A DNA stretch of 64,000 nt from Bog-756 sp963812885 (lineage in GTDB: Bacteria > Actinomycetota > Acidimicrobiia > Acidimicrobiales > RAAP-2). A program made the position numbers and the translations under genes. Below the pieces are notes generated by a model that saw only the letters and a program-made list of their open reading frames with translations, ran no database searches and was not told where the DNA came from. Each line of letters starts with the position of its first letter. Within the stretch, counting starts at the first letter, position 1. This document shows, one piece after another, positions 1 to 10,721 of this stretch. The stretch lies in contig CAWEWZ010000007.1 of the NCBI GenBank assembly GCA_963812885.1, forward strand, positions 1-64,000, given 5' to 3'.

Positions 1-386
<386 letters not shown>

Positions 387-483
387 CGTCGCCACCATCG
401 TTCCACACACCACCCGACCCGCGCCCGACCGCCCCCATCCTGGGTCAGCCGGTCAGGTCACAGGGTGGCTCTAACCTGGCGCC

Positions 484-1952
484 GTGCCCAGTGGTTCACC
501 CATGACCAGAGCCGGCTTGTCAGTGCCCGAGCGGCCCGGTCCCGACGCGCTTTCCATCACCGAGTTCTACAGCCGGGTCGACCGGGCCCTCCGGTCGGCC
601 TTCACCGAGGCGCTGTGGGTCACCGGGGAGATCAGAACCATCAAGGTCCTGGCCAAGGGCCATTGCTTCATCGACCTGGTCGACCCGACCCACGCCCGGG
701 ACAGTGGAGCGCCGACGCTCAATGTGAAGTGCTGGTCGACCCAGTGGCGCAGTGTTCGCTCCACCCTCGACGGGCTGGGCATCACCCTCGAGGCCGGCAT
801 GGTGGTTCGGGCCCGGGGTCAGGTCCAGTTCTACAAGGCCCGGGGCACCGTCGATTTCATCCTCTCCGAGCTCGACACCGACGCGCTCCTCGGCAAGGTC
901 GCCGCCGAGCGGGCCCGACTGATCAAGGCGCTCGTGGACGAGGAGCTGTTCGATCGCCAACGGCGCCTACCCGTGCCCGTCCTCCCTCTCCGGGTCGGAC
1001 TCGTGGCCAGCCCGGACACCGAGGGCTTCAACGACTTCATCGGGGGCCTCCACAGCTCGGGCATGGCCTTCGAGGTCACGGTGGCGTCCACCACCGTCCA
1101 GGGGAAGGGGGCCCCGACCAAGGTCGCGGCGGCCATCTCCAGGCTGCAGCACCAACCCCTCGACCTCATCGTCGTGGTACGAGGAGGCGGATCCAAAGCC
1201 GATCTGGCCGCCTTCGACCACGAGCGGGTGGCCCGCGCCATCGCCACCTCCGTCGTCCCGGTGTGGACGGGCATCGGCCACACCGGCGACCTCTCGGTGG
1301 CCGACGAGGTGGCCAACCGATTCTTCATCACCCCCACCGAGTGCGGGCAGGAACTGGCCCGTCTGGCCGTCGACTTCTGGCGGCAGGTGGAGGACGCGGG
1401 CACCGTCGTGGCCCGCATGGCCCGCGAGCAGATGCTCGTGGCCGACCGGCTCCTGGCCTCGCGCCAGCGGGCCGTGGCCACCGGAGCCCGGGCCCAGCTC
1501 GATCGTCACGGCGACTGGCTCGGTCACCGGGCCCGCACCCTCCGCGGCGTGTCGCGCGGCCAGCTCGACACCCACGGCCTCCGGCTTGGCCGCCCGCGGC
1601 GAAGCCCTGACCGCCGCCGCCCGCCGCACGCTGAAGGCCGAGGGGGAGTCGCTCACCCGGACGATCGCGCCGCCTGGCCACCATGCCCGCTCGGCAGCTG
1701 GCCGGCGAGGACCGCCGCCTCGACCAGTGGCGGAGGCTGCTCGGTGCCTACGACTATCAGCGCCAGCTCGAGCGGGGCTACTCGGTGACGCGCGATGAGC
1801 TGGGCCGGGTGGTCCGGTCGGTCGACGGCGTCGAGGTCGGGGCCCTGCTCCGGACCAGGGTGGCCGACGGCGAATTGGTGTCGACGGTGGAAGACGACCG
1901 GTGCAGCCCCGCCGGACCCGCCCCGGCCTCCGCTGGGAGACAATCACAATGA
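484..1952 (+). CDS. xseA: Exodeoxyribonuclease VII large subunit (two frame breaks)
   Basis: Large, catalytic subunit of exonuclease VII, which degrades single-stranded DNA to oligonucleotides in complex with XseB. The N-terminal OB-fold nucleic-acid domain is seen from LSITEFYSRVDRAL, and the central domain contains VVVRGGGSKADLAAFD and the GIGHTGD motif typical of XseA. The C-terminal coiled region and the tail (GYSVTRDELGRVVRSVDGVEVG) are present only after two reading-frame changes, near 1580 and near 1675, each back to a recognisable XseA frame. GTG 484 is the longest start; ATG 502 (MTRAGLSV) is an equally good alternative. xseB follows within 30 bases, as is usual. With the breaks corrected the protein would be full length, so a functional gene with sequence errors is more likely than a pseudogene. 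Confidence 0.9.
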
Positions 1953-1980
1953 GGAAGGAATGACGTGATGGCATCGACGA

Positions 1981-2340
1981 GTGGAGGCGGAAGCACCGCC
2001 GGACCCGAGTGACGAGACGAGCGGCGTGGGTGAGTTGAGCTACTCCGATGCCGGTGCCGAGCTCGACGCCATCATCGAGGAGTTCGAGACCGGCGTGATC
2101 GACGTCGACCGGCTGGTGGAGCAGTTGCAGCGGGCCACCGACATCGTCGACGAGCTCGACCGCCGGCTGCGACGGACCCGCATCCAGGTGGAGGAGCTCG
2201 TGCCCCGGCTGGAGGCCATCGGACAGCCCGACGTCGCTGTGGTCGAGGTCATCGAGGTCGACATCGAGGAGGACCCGGGTTTCGAAAGCGACGAGGAGCC
2301 GCCCCCTCCCGAAGACGACACGTCCCCGGGCCTCTTCTGA
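1981..2340 (+). CDS. xseB: Exodeoxyribonuclease VII small subunit
   Basis: Small helical subunit that binds the C-terminal region of XseA. The core LSYSDAGAELDAIIEEFETG, followed by a heptad-like helix (VDRLVEQLQRATDIVDELDR), matches the two-helix XseB fold. The acidic tail is longer than in many homologues. The start is uncertain. GTG 1981 opens the frame used here, but the best Shine-Dalgarno (GGAAGGAA at 1953-1960) sits before ATG 1968, which is in another frame and stops after 14 codons. The true start may be ATG 1968 with a one-base error in between. It directly follows xseA, as expected for a two-gene operon. Confidence 0.88.
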   Translation: MEAEAPPDPSDETSGVGELSYSDAGAELDAIIEEFETGVIDVDRLVEQLQRATDIVDELDRRLRRTRIQVEELVPRLEAIGQPDVAVVEVIEVDIEEDPGFESDEEPPPPEDDTSPGLF

Positions 2341-2381
2341 TCACCGGCCGGTCCGGTGGCCAACCGGCCCGCCGACAGGTG

Positions 2382-3923
2382 TCAGTGGATATTGCGCTCC
2401 CGGTCGACCCAGTAGGGCTGGCGGAGCTCACGCTTGAGCACCTTGCCCGAGGGATTCCGGGGCAGGACGTCGACGAAGTCGACCGATGTCGGGCACTTGT
2501 AGTGGGCCAGTCGCGACCGGGTGGCGGCGATGATGTCCAGGGCCAGACCCTCGTCGTCCTCGGACGCATCGGGTGACCTGACCACGATGGCCTTCACCGT
2601 CTCGCCCCATCGGTCGTCGGGCACTCCGATGACGGCGGCGTCGGTCACCGCCGGGTGGGCCAGGAGCGCGTTCTCGACCTCGGCCGGGTAGATGTTCTCC
2701 CCGCCGGAGACGATCATGTCCTTGATCCGGTCGTGCAGGAACAGGTACCCCTCGTCGTCCAACCACCCGGCATCCCCGGTCCGGAACCAGCCGTCGGCGT
2801 CGAGCGCGGCCGCGGTCTCCTCGGGCTTGTTCCAGTAGCCGAGCATGTTCTGGTCGGAACGGGTCCAGATCTCGCCCACCTCGCCCACCGGGAGGGTCTC
2901 GCCCGTGGCCGTGTCGACGATCCGGAGCTCCACGTGATCGAAGGGCCGCCCGGCCGATCGGAGGAGATGGGAGCGCGGTCCGTCCGGATCGTGGTCGGTG
3001 GGCATCAGGGAGGTGATGGCGCCGGACGTCTCGGTGAGGCCGTACACCTGGGCGAAATTGCAGCCGAGCGCGCTCATCGATCGCACCAGCACGTCCTCGC
3101 TGATCGGTGAGGCACCGTAGAAGACGGTGCGCAGCGAGCTGACATCGGTGGTGGCCAGCTCCGGGGTGGCCAACACGAACATCAGGACGGCGGGGACCAC
3201 GAACATCTCGGTGATCCGGTGCTCCTCGATGAGCCTGAGCGCGGCGGCGGGATCCATGTCCCGGAGGATGATCGAGTGACCGCCGCGGGACATGCCGCAC
3301 AGGGCCCACCCGGTTCCGCCGATGTGGAACAACGGCATGGCCACCAGCGAGACCGTGTCGGAGCCGATGCGGAAGACCTGGTCGGCTTCGGTCAGGATGC
3401 ACGAGATGTTCCGCCCGGAGATCATCGCCCCCTTGGGGAGGCCGGTGGTCCCCGAGGTGTACAGCTGGGTGACCACGTCGTCCGGACCGGGCTCGAAGCC
3501 CGGGTCCGACGGCTCGGACGGCGCGTCGGCGTCCCGCCACCGGGCGAACTGGTCGAGGGGGACCCAGGTGCGGACGCAGTCGACCACGGGCCTCACCTCC
3601 TTGGCCGCGGCGGTGTAGTCGGTCCCGAAGAACACCACACTGGCCTGGGCATCGTCGATGATGGTGGCCATCTCGGCCGGAGCCAGCCGCCAGTTGACGG
3701 CCACGCTCACCGCGCCGAGCAGTGCGCAGCCGAAGAAGACCTCGAAGTACTCGATACCGTTCCTGTCCAGGAAGGCCACCCGGTCGGCGGCCGACACGCC
3801 TTCTCGGGCCAGGGCGTGGCTGACCCGGACGGCCCGGTCGAAGACCTCGGACCAGGTAAGGGTGGTGGAGCCCTCGGTGAGCATGGGCGCGTCGGGGGTG
3901 GCCCGGGCCCAGGTCCGCAACAT
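2382..3923 (-). CDS. Class I acyl-CoA synthetase (AMP-forming, FadD type)
   Basis: ANL-superfamily ligase that adenylates a carboxylic acid and transfers it to CoA. The 513-residue protein is complete. It has the P-loop motif YTSGTTGLPKG, the A5 motif YGLTE, the A7/A8 region GWFRTGDAGWLDDEGYL and DRIKDMIVSGGENIYP, and the A10 lysine in NPSGKVLKREL. The substrate cannot be read from sequence; medium- or long-chain fatty acids or a ring acid are possible. It lies convergent to xseB and divergent from the metallo-hydrolase gene. ATG 3923 gives a normal N-terminus (MLRTWARATPDAP); no in-frame upstream start looks better. The gene has no frame break. Confidence 0.9.
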   Translation of the reverse strand: MLRTWARATPDAPMLTEGSTTLTWSEVFDRAVRVSHALAREGVSAADRVAFLDRNGIEYFEVFFGCALLGAVSVAVNWRLAPAEMATIIDDAQASVVFFGTDYTAAAKEVRPVVDCVRTWVPLDQFARWRDADAPSEPSDPGFEPGPDDVVTQLYTSGTTGLPKGAMISGRNISCILTEADQVFRIGSDTVSLVAMPLFHIGGTGWALCGMSRGGHSIILRDMDPAAALRLIEEHRITEMFVVPAVLMFVLATPELATTDVSSLRTVFYGASPISEDVLVRSMSALGCNFAQVYGLTETSGAITSLMPTDHDPDGPRSHLLRSAGRPFDHVELRIVDTATGETLPVGEVGEIWTRSDQNMLGYWNKPEETAAALDADGWFRTGDAGWLDDEGYLFLHDRIKDMIVSGGENIYPAEVENALLAHPAVTDAAVIGVPDDRWGETVKAIVVRSPDASEDDEGLALDIIAATRSRLAHYKCPTSVDFVDVLPRNPSGKVLKRELRQPYWVDRERNIH

Positions 3924-4207
3924 GGCCGACGCCGACCGGTGGTCGGCCGGTCCGCCGGTGGCGCCTGGTCCGACTGGTCACTGCCCATCGCTGCCACTCC
4001 TCTTGTTCGGACCTGGTCGGCCGTCGCTCGATCTGAATGGTTGGGCTCGTACCCGATCTCCCGGCGGTCACCCTGCCGGACCCGGATGCCGGCGCCGTGA
4101 TCGTACTCCCGGGACGGTCGGGACGGTCGGGACGACTCGGACGGGCCGGTCGAGTTCCGGCCCCGCCGATTGGGCAACCGTCGCGTCGTCGCCCATAAGG
4201 TGTGGCC

Positions 4208-4940
4208 GTGACCGACCGCCTGCCCCCGATACCGACCGTCTCTACTTCCGCCAACTCCTGTCCGGGCGCGACTTCGCCGCCGACGATCAGGTGGCCCAGG
4301 CAGATGGTCAACTTCGTCTACCTGATCGGGGACCGGGAGACCGGCGAGGCGGTCATCGTCGACCCCGCCTACGGCGTCGACGACCTGCTCGGCATCCTCG
4401 GCGCCGACGGCATGGAGTGCGTCGGCGCCCTGGCCACCCACTACCACCCCGACCATGTCGGGGGCGACATGATGGGATGGGGCGTCGAGGGCATCACCCG
4501 ACTGCTCGAGGTGGCCCCGGTGCCGATCCACGTCCAGGCCGACGAGGCACCGTGGGTGGCCCGCTCCACCGGTGTCGGCGTCGACGAGCTGGCCACCCAC
4601 CACAGCGGAGACGTGGTCAAGGTCGGCACCGTCCCCATCACCATGGTCCACACACCGGGCCACACCCCCGGGAGCCAGTGCTTCCTGGTCGACGGCCGCC
4701 TGGTCGCCGGCGACACCCTGTTCCTCGACGGGTGCGGGCGGACCGACCTGCCCGGCGGCGACCCCGACGCCCTGTACGAGTCGCTGACCACCAAACTGGC
4801 CCAGGTGCCCGACGACACCGTGCTCTTCCCCGGTCACCTCTACTCACCCGAACCGTCGGCCACCATGGGCTACACCCGCGAGCACAACTACGTGTTCCGC
4901 CTGCGCACGCCCGAACAGTGGCGGACGATGTTCGGGCTGA
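4208..4940 (+). CDS. Metallo-beta-lactamase fold hydrolase, glyoxalase II / persulfide dioxygenase-like
   Basis: MBL-fold metalloprotein. The HYHPDHVGGD segment is the HxHxDH-type metal motif, with Tyr in place of the second-position residue. Further ligands are the His in HTPGHTPGS, the Asp in VAGDTLFLDGCGRTD and the His in LFPGHLYS. The GCGRTDLPGGD stretch is typical of the ETHE1/glyoxalase II-like branch, acting on glutathione- or CoA-type thioesters or persulfides. The N-terminal residues (LYFRQLLSGRDFA) appear only in another frame, with breaks at C runs near 4225 and 4295. The natural stop is probably TGA 4938-4940 after MFG if one G of a GGG run is removed; uncorrected, the frame runs into the next gene. 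The adjacent flavoprotein suggests a shared redox role (inference). Confidence 0.75.
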
Positions 4941-4952
4941 GCTGGAGCCACG

Positions 4953-6192
4953 GTGAGTCGACCCCCAGGACAACGACTCGACCATCGTCGTGGTCGGCGC
5001 CTCCCTGGCCGGCCTGCGCGCCGCCGAGGAGATCCGCCACGAGGGCCATGCCGGCCCGGTGATCATCATCGGCGACGAGCTCCACGCCCCCTACGACCGC
5101 CCCCCGCTGTCCAAGCAGGTGCTGGCCGGCGCCTGGGACGTCGAGCGCATCCATCACCACGCGCCGGACAAGCTCGACACCCTCGGGCTCGAGTTCCGCC
5201 TCGGGCGCCGTGCGCTGTCCCTCGACACCGGGGCGCGGACGCTCCTCTGTGACGACGGGCGTGAGCTCCACTACGACGGCCTGATCGTGGCCACCGGGGC
5301 CCGGCCCCGGGTCCTGCCCGGCACCGAGGGCATGGCCGGGGTCCACGTCCTGCGCACCCTCGACGACTGCCTGGCCATCCGGGCCGACCTCGAGGCGGCC
5401 GGGCCGGAGCGCCCGGGTGGTGGTCATCGGGGCCGGCTTCATCGGCTCGGAGGTGGCGGCCACCTGCCACGGCATCGGGGCCCGGGTCACCGTGGTCGAG
5501 GCCCTGCCCACCCCGTTGGCCGGGGTGCTGGGCCCCGAGATGGGCGAGGCCACTGCCCAGCTCCATCGCCACCACGGCGTCGCCGTCCTCACCGGGGTGG
5601 GTGTCGACCGGGTCACATCCGATCCCGGCGGGCCGTCGCCCCTGGTGGTCCACCTGGCCGACGGGACCGACCTGGAGGCGGATCTGGTGGTGGTGGGCAT
5701 CGGCGTGGTCCCCGCCGTCGACTGGCTGGCCGGTTCGGGCCTGACCCTCGACAACGGGGTGGTCTGCACCGAGACGCTGTTCGCCGCCGACAACGTGGTC
5801 GCCGCCGGGGACGTGGCCCGGTGGACCCATCCCGGGCATGGGCGAGACGCTGCGGGTCGAGCACTGGACCAACGCCGCCGAAGGAGGTGCCGCCTCGGCC
5901 CGCAACCTGCTGGCCGGATCGGCCGCCGCCCAGCCCTACGACCCCGTTCCGTTCTTCTGGTCCGATCAGTACCAGACCAAGATCCAGATGATCGGCCTCC
6001 CCGGTCGGCGACGACGAGGTGGTCGTGGTCGAAGGCTCGGTGGAGGAGGGGAAGCTGGTGGCCCTCTACCGTCGGGGCGACCGGCTGCGGGCCGCCCTGG
6101 CCTTCAGCCGCCCCCGCCACCTGATGGCCTACCGCCCGCTGCTGGCCGCCGGGGCCTCGTTCGACGAGGCGCTGGCCGTGTCGCGGTCGTGA
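4953..6192 (+). CDS. NAD(P)/FAD oxidoreductase, ferredoxin/rubredoxin reductase family (several frame breaks)
   Basis: Class I flavoprotein reductase that passes electrons from NAD(P)H through FAD to a small iron-sulfur partner. Seen in order: the FAD-binding GASLAGLRAAEEIR, the YDRPPLSKQ motif, IVATGARPR, the NAD-binding VVIGAGFIGSEVAA, the FAD-binding AADNVVAAGDVARW, and the C-terminal reductase domain (VEHWTNAAEGG, FFWSDQYQTKIQMIG). Frame changes near 5405, 5840 and 6005 separate these parts. The likely start is GTG 4953, preceded by GGAG at 4942-4945, with an extra C in a five-C run; GTG 4990 is the first start in the uncorrected frame. The last 63 bases overlap the convergent transglutaminase gene. 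The window's P450/ferredoxin pair is a possible but distant partner. Confidence 0.82.
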
Positions 6193-8303
6193 GGCCCGCT
6201 CCCCGGGCGCCTGCGCCGGGACGCCTGTCGGTAGTGGCGGGAGAAGTCGAGGGCGGCGCCGATCTGCTCGGCCGAGGGCTCCACGCCCCCGTAGGTGTAG
6301 CGCTCCACCAATTGGGTTGACCCGATCAGGCCGGCACCGTACCGCTCGTCGCCCGCCGCCAGCCGTATCCCGTAGGCCGACAACGTCTCGTTGACCAGTC
6401 GCCGGCTGCCCACGCCGGGCCCCGCCCCGCTCGAGGTCGGCGGCGATCTGGTGGGCCCAGGTGGGCGGGCGCCGCAACCGTCGCCGGCGCACCTCGAGGA
6501 CCGTCGCCACCAGGGTGGCGACGACGCCGATCGGGAATCCACGGGAGGTGGGCCAGCACCCGGCCGGCGCGTGCGGGCCAGGACCGAGCCGGGGGAGGGG
6601 TTGGCCAGCGGGACGTCGGCCGTGGGGTCGAAGTTCTGCCAGCCGTAGCCGGGGAACCACACCTGCACCCAGGCGTGGGCGTCCTTGGCCTGCACGTCGT
6701 AGAGGTCGGTGATCGGGTCGTAGGAGCCGGGCACGTAGCCCACCGTCTCCCGGGCCGGGATGCCGAGTGACCGCAGCATGACCACCGTGGCCGTGGAGAT
6801 CTGCTCGCAGAAGCCCAGCCGGGTGCCGAACAGGAAGCTGCTCACCGCGTCGGCTCCGGCGGGCAGCGGCGGGATGTCGGTGGTGTACCGGATGTGGTCG
6901 GCCATCCACCGCCTCGATGGCCTCGACCTTGTCGTAGGTGTGGGGGTCGGCGGCGGCGGCACCCGGGATGCCGGCGGTGATGGAGCGGGCCAGGGCGGCC
7001 ACCCGGGGGTAGGCATGGGGCAGCTGGAGATAGCGGGCGAACTGGTTCCGGCTGAGGGCGTCCACCTCGTCGTCGTTCGGCGCCACCGGCTCGGTGTCGG
7101 CCCGCAGCTGCACCGGGGTGGCCGTGCTGTCGGCGGAGACCACCGTGTAGATGGTCCCGGCCCCCATCGAGGTGGTCGAGACGATGGTGCCGTCCCCGGT
7201 CATGAACAGGGACGCGCGACTGGATGTAGACCCGCTCGGCGTTGTCGGCGTGGAACACCAGGTTGGGTCCCGACTGGGCCACGTAGAAGGTCTGGATGTC
7301 GGTGTCCCCGGAGGACTCGACCGCCTGCTGGTCCGGGCTCAGCGGGATCTCGAAGGGCGACCCGGTGTCCAGTTTGACCACCCCCTGGCCCTTGGCCGGA
7401 GCCGACTCCAGCCAGCTCTGGCCGTTCCACGTGTCGTAGCTCTGCCCCACCCAGAAGCTGGGCCGGCTGGCCCGTACCCGCATGACCACCTGGTTCCCGA
7501 GCGAGGCCCGCACCCCGGTGTCGAGCGACTTGGCGAAACCGAGGTAGCCCCCCACCCGGGTGGGGCCGGACGGACTGGCCGCATGGGCGGGCAGGGACGC
7601 CGAGCCGTCGGTGAGGTTGTTGGGGGTGTCGACCGGCGGGGACCCGGCCGACGACGAGGGGAAGATGAGCGACGTGGACACCTTGGGCGCCGGCAGCACG
7701 GCCACCAGCAGCGCCGCCACCACCAGCACGGCCAACCCGGCTCCGCCCACGGTGAGCCACGGGACGCCGCGGGTGCCCGACATCGACTGCCACATGGCCA
7801 CCAATCCCCACAGGCCGAACGCCACCCAGGCCACGACGTAGACGCCGAGGGCGAGATCGACCGACTGGGCGGCGGCCACCGCCATCAGGGCGGCCGAACC
7901 GGCCAGCGAGTAGGCGACGTCCCGCCGGGCGGGCACGTCGAAGGCGTGGGTGCACAGCACCCAGGCGAACAGCACGGCCAGTGGGCTCTCCACCGTCGAG
8001 ATGTCCCCGGGGGTGGCGGTGCGGGTGACCGTGGTGATGAACCAGACGAAGCCGCCCAGGGCGCAGACGGCCAGGATGGGCTTGACCGCGCGGCCACGGC
8101 CGCTCCCGCCGCCAGTAGGAGAGGGTGTTGCCGACCACGGTGGCCACGATGGCGAACCCGGCCATGGCCGGGCTCAGCTCGCCCTGGCTCCAACAGGCGG
8201 CCGCGGCCACCACCACCGTGGCCGCCGAAGCCACCCGGAAGGGCACCGAGTGCTCGGGCGGACCCGGCTTGTTGGCCTGGACGACCCGCTGCCACAGGGT
8301 CAT
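6129..8303 (-). CDS. TgpA-type membrane transglutaminase-like protein (several frame breaks)
   Basis: Membrane protein of the TgpA family: several N-terminal transmembrane helices, then an extracytoplasmic transglutaminase-like domain, then a further helix. N-terminal hydrophobic stretches include ASAATVVVAAAACW and AGLAVLVVAALLVAVLP. The catalytic triad regions are visible: Cys in LGFCEQISTATVVMLRS, His in DAHAWVQVWFPGYGW and Asp in NFDPTAD. Frame changes lie near 8100, 7205, 6910, 6560 and 6450. ATG 8303 opens the first frame, and its first bases overlap the end of the DUF58 gene. The MoxR-DUF58-TgpA order is a well-known module thought to act in envelope or protease-like processing; the substrate is unknown. 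Confidence 0.82.
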
Positions 8304-9541
8304 GGACGTCCCCGTCGGGCGCGGTCCGGTTCCCCGGTCGGCCCCGCTCCGCCGGTCGGCCCCGCTCCGCCGGTCGGCCCCGCTGCGCCGGTGGCCTGCG
8401 CTGCGCCGGTCCCCGGCGGCGTCGGTACCCGGGCCCGGGCCAGCCGTCGCCCGAGGTCGATCCGGTCGCGCACCACCCGGACCACATGGCCGTCGGCTTC
8501 GAGGGTGCCGAGCACCACCGGCCGGCCCCGGACCAGGTACTGGGAGAGGGAGGCCATCACCCGTTCCGTCTCGGCCTCGGCGGCCAGGGGATCGGCGGGC
8601 AGGATGAGGTCGATGACGATGGGGTCGTCGGTCTGGCGTTCCTTCTCCCGCACCATGAGGGATCCGACGTGGGACGTGGCCGGCCAGTGGATCGACCGGC
8701 GGATGTCGCCGGGCCGGTACGGCCGCACCCCGCGGGGCTCCCCGGCCCCGGACGGCACCCGCAGCGGGGCGTCCCCGGTCGAGGTCTCGGGCAGGCTCTC
8801 CAACGGGGCCGCCTCGCCGAACCGCGGCGCCACGTGCAGCGGCCGGGGCAGCGGGACCTCGACCTCCCGGGCCCACCAGAGCAGCCCGAACGGCGCGCAC
8901 GAGGCCAGCTCGACCACGACGGCGTCGAGCACCCCCCGCCGCGCCGGGGTGAACACCACCTCGACCTCCCGCGGCCCGCGGGGGCCGCCGGCCGCCCGGG
9001 CCGCCGGGCCCGTCGGATGCCGGGGCCGGACCCGGACCGGCCCGCTGGCCGTCATGGTCACCTCCACCGGCCGCCCGGCCTCGCCGTCCGAAGGGCAGCC
9101 GGTGCAGGTGACCACCGCACGCCGGGCCGGGAAGAGGGGGGCCACCAGCCCGGTGGCCAGCACCGCGGCCAACAGGGCGCCGACGGCCTGCACCCATCCC
9201 GATCCGCTCGAATGGGCCACCCCGGCCCAGGCCAGGACGGCCACCACGCTGCCGACCACCGGCGCGAACCAGGCCACCGGGTGCAGCCACGACCGGACCA
9301 CGTACCGGTCAGGGAACGCGGAGCGGTGGCGACGGGCCGACCGACGGGCGAACACCCCCCAGGAGACGATCACCCCGGCCAGCATGGCCAGGAGCCCGAC
9401 GACGGCGCCGGCCACCACCACCGCGGGCCCGAAGACGGTCCGGACGGCGATCACCGCCACCAGGCCGGCCAGCAGGCCCGTCGTGGTGGCGTTGACCGTG
9501 CGCCACACCAGGGTGCGGCGGTCGGTGCGCCGCGGGTTCAC
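8300..9541 (-). CDS. DUF58 domain membrane protein
   Basis: Conserved partner of MoxR AAA+ ATPases, with a vWA-like DUF58 core. The N-terminus has two or three hydrophobic helices (LLAGLVAVIAVRTVFGPAVV, then VVSVLA-type stretches). The DUF58 signature is RPYRPGDIRRSIHWPATSH followed by LMVREKERQ. GTG 9541 overlaps the MoxR stop as GTGA, and the DUF58 stop overlaps the ATG of the transglutaminase gene, so the three genes are probably translationally coupled. The last 25 residues are a low-complexity tail with three near-identical GPTGGA units, encoded by 18-bp DNA repeats. No frame break is seen. Confidence 0.88.
   Translation of the reverse strand: MNPRRTDRRTLVWRTVNATTTGLLAGLVAVIAVRTVFGPAVVVAGAVVGLLAMLAGVIVSWGVFARRSARRHRSAFPDRYVVRSWLHPVAWFAPVVGSVVAVLAWAGVAHSSGSGWVQAVGALLAAVLATGLVAPLFPARRAVVTCTGCPSDGEAGRPVEVTMTASGPVRVRPRHPTGPAARAAGGPRGPREVEVVFTPARRGVLDAVVVELASCAPFGLLWWAREVEVPLPRPLHVAPRFGEAAPLESLPETSTGDAPLRVPSGAGEPRGVRPYRPGDIRRSIHWPATSHVGSLMVREKERQTDDPIVIDLILPADPLAAEAETERVMASLSQYLVRGRPVVLGTLEADGHVVRVVRDRIDLGRRLARARVPTPPGTGAAQATGAAGPTGGAGPTGGAGPTGEPDRARRGRP
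8334..8387. repeat. Three tandem 18-bp repeats inside the DUF58 gene
   Basis: The unit CCGGTCGGCCCCGCTCCG is repeated at 8334-8351 and 8352-8369, and with one mismatch at 8370-8387. Because 18 is a multiple of three, it adds GPTGGA units to the C-terminal tail without breaking the frame. Confidence 0.9.
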
Positions 9542-10533
9542 GTCGGGGGGACGGGCGTCTCGTCGACGATCCGGGTGACCAGGTTCGGACCGTCGCCGCC
9601 GCTGCCCTCGGCGATGAGCCGGTGGGCCAGGCAGGCCACGGCCACCGCCTGGACGTCCTGGGGCGTGACGTAGGCCCGCCCGGAGAGCACGGCGTAGGCC
9701 TGGGCGCTGCGGATCAGGGAGATGGCGGCCCGCGGGCTGGCGCCCAGGCGGACCGTCCCGGCCGAGCGGGTGGCCCTGACCAGGGAGACGGCGTACTCGG
9801 CCACGGCCGTGACCACCTGCACCGAGGCGGTGGCGCTGATGGCCCGCTCCCACTGGGCCGGATCGGCCACCGGGACCAGGGCGTCGAGGGCGTAACGGCC
9901 GCCGTTGTGGAGGACCAGGCGGGTCTCGACCTCGGGATCGGGGTAGCCGATGGAGGTGGACACCCCGAACCGGTCGAGCTGGCTCTCCACCAACGGGTAG
10001 GTGCCCAGCTGGCCGATGGGGTTCTGGGTGCCGATGACCAGGTGGGGTCGGGGCAGGGGCCACGACTCGCCGTCCACCGACACCTGCTGTTCCTCCATGG
10101 CCTCGAGGAGCGCCGACTGGGTCCGCGGCGGTGTCCGGTTGAGCTCGTCGAGGAGGACGACGTGTCCGAACACCGGGCCGGGCCGGAAATCCCACGTCCC
10201 GGTGTCCGGGGAGAACACGGTGACACCGGTGATGTCGGACGGGAGCAGGTCGGGGTTGCCCTGCACCCGCGACAGCTGGACCCCGAGCGCGGTGGCCAGG
10301 GCCCGGGCCAGCACCGTCTTGCCCACCCCGGGCACGTCCTCGATGAGCAGGTGGCTCCCGGACAGGGCGGCCACCACCGCCAGGGTCACCGCCCGGGGCG
10401 TGCCCAGCAGCACCTCGGACAGCGCCATGTGCAGGTTCCGGCCCGTGGCCACCGCCTCGTCGATGGACGGAACGGGTCCGCCGGCGGCCACCGGGCCGCG
10501 ACCCACCGTTTCGAAGCCGGTGCTCGTGCTCAT
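9538..10533 (-). CDS. MoxR-family AAA+ ATPase
   Basis: Cytoplasmic AAA+ chaperone-like ATPase of the MoxR family. Walker A is VPGVGKT, Walker B is VVLLDELNR, sensor 1 is GTQNP, and the Arg-containing helix (LLEAMEEQQVSVDG) is typical. ATG 10533 (MSTSTGFE) is chosen over an upstream in-frame start at 10623 because homologues begin nearby and a purine-rich stretch (GAGGCAGGGGAA) lies just before it. Its stop overlaps the DUF58 start. MoxR proteins are thought to help assemble or activate envelope proteins together with the co-encoded DUF58 and transglutaminase proteins. Confidence 0.92.
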   Translation of the reverse strand: MSTSTGFETVGRGPVAAGGPVPSIDEAVATGRNLHMALSEVLLGTPRAVTLAVVAALSGSHLLIEDVPGVGKTVLARALATALGVQLSRVQGNPDLLPSDITGVTVFSPDTGTWDFRPGPVFGHVVLLDELNRTPPRTQSALLEAMEEQQVSVDGESWPLPRPHLVIGTQNPIGQLGTYPLVESQLDRFGVSTSIGYPDPEVETRLVLHNGGRYALDALVPVADPAQWERAISATASVQVVTAVAEYAVSLVRATRSAGTVRLGASPRAAISLIRSAQAYAVLSGRAYVTPQDVQAVAVACLAHRLIAEGSGGDGPNLVTRIVDETPVPPT

Positions 10534-10721
10534 GGGTTCCCCTGCCTCTCGTGTACCCACCCGTTCCGAGGATCCCGGCGCCGAGCGTGGTAACCCACCC
10601 ACACTAGGCGTCACCCCGGTCACGGTTCAATGGCCCGGGCACGAAAGACCCCAGGCCGGAGGGGAGGAACGGCGCCGTCGGGCCCCGGCCGGGAGACGGC
10701 CACAGGCAGCGGGGAGGAAAC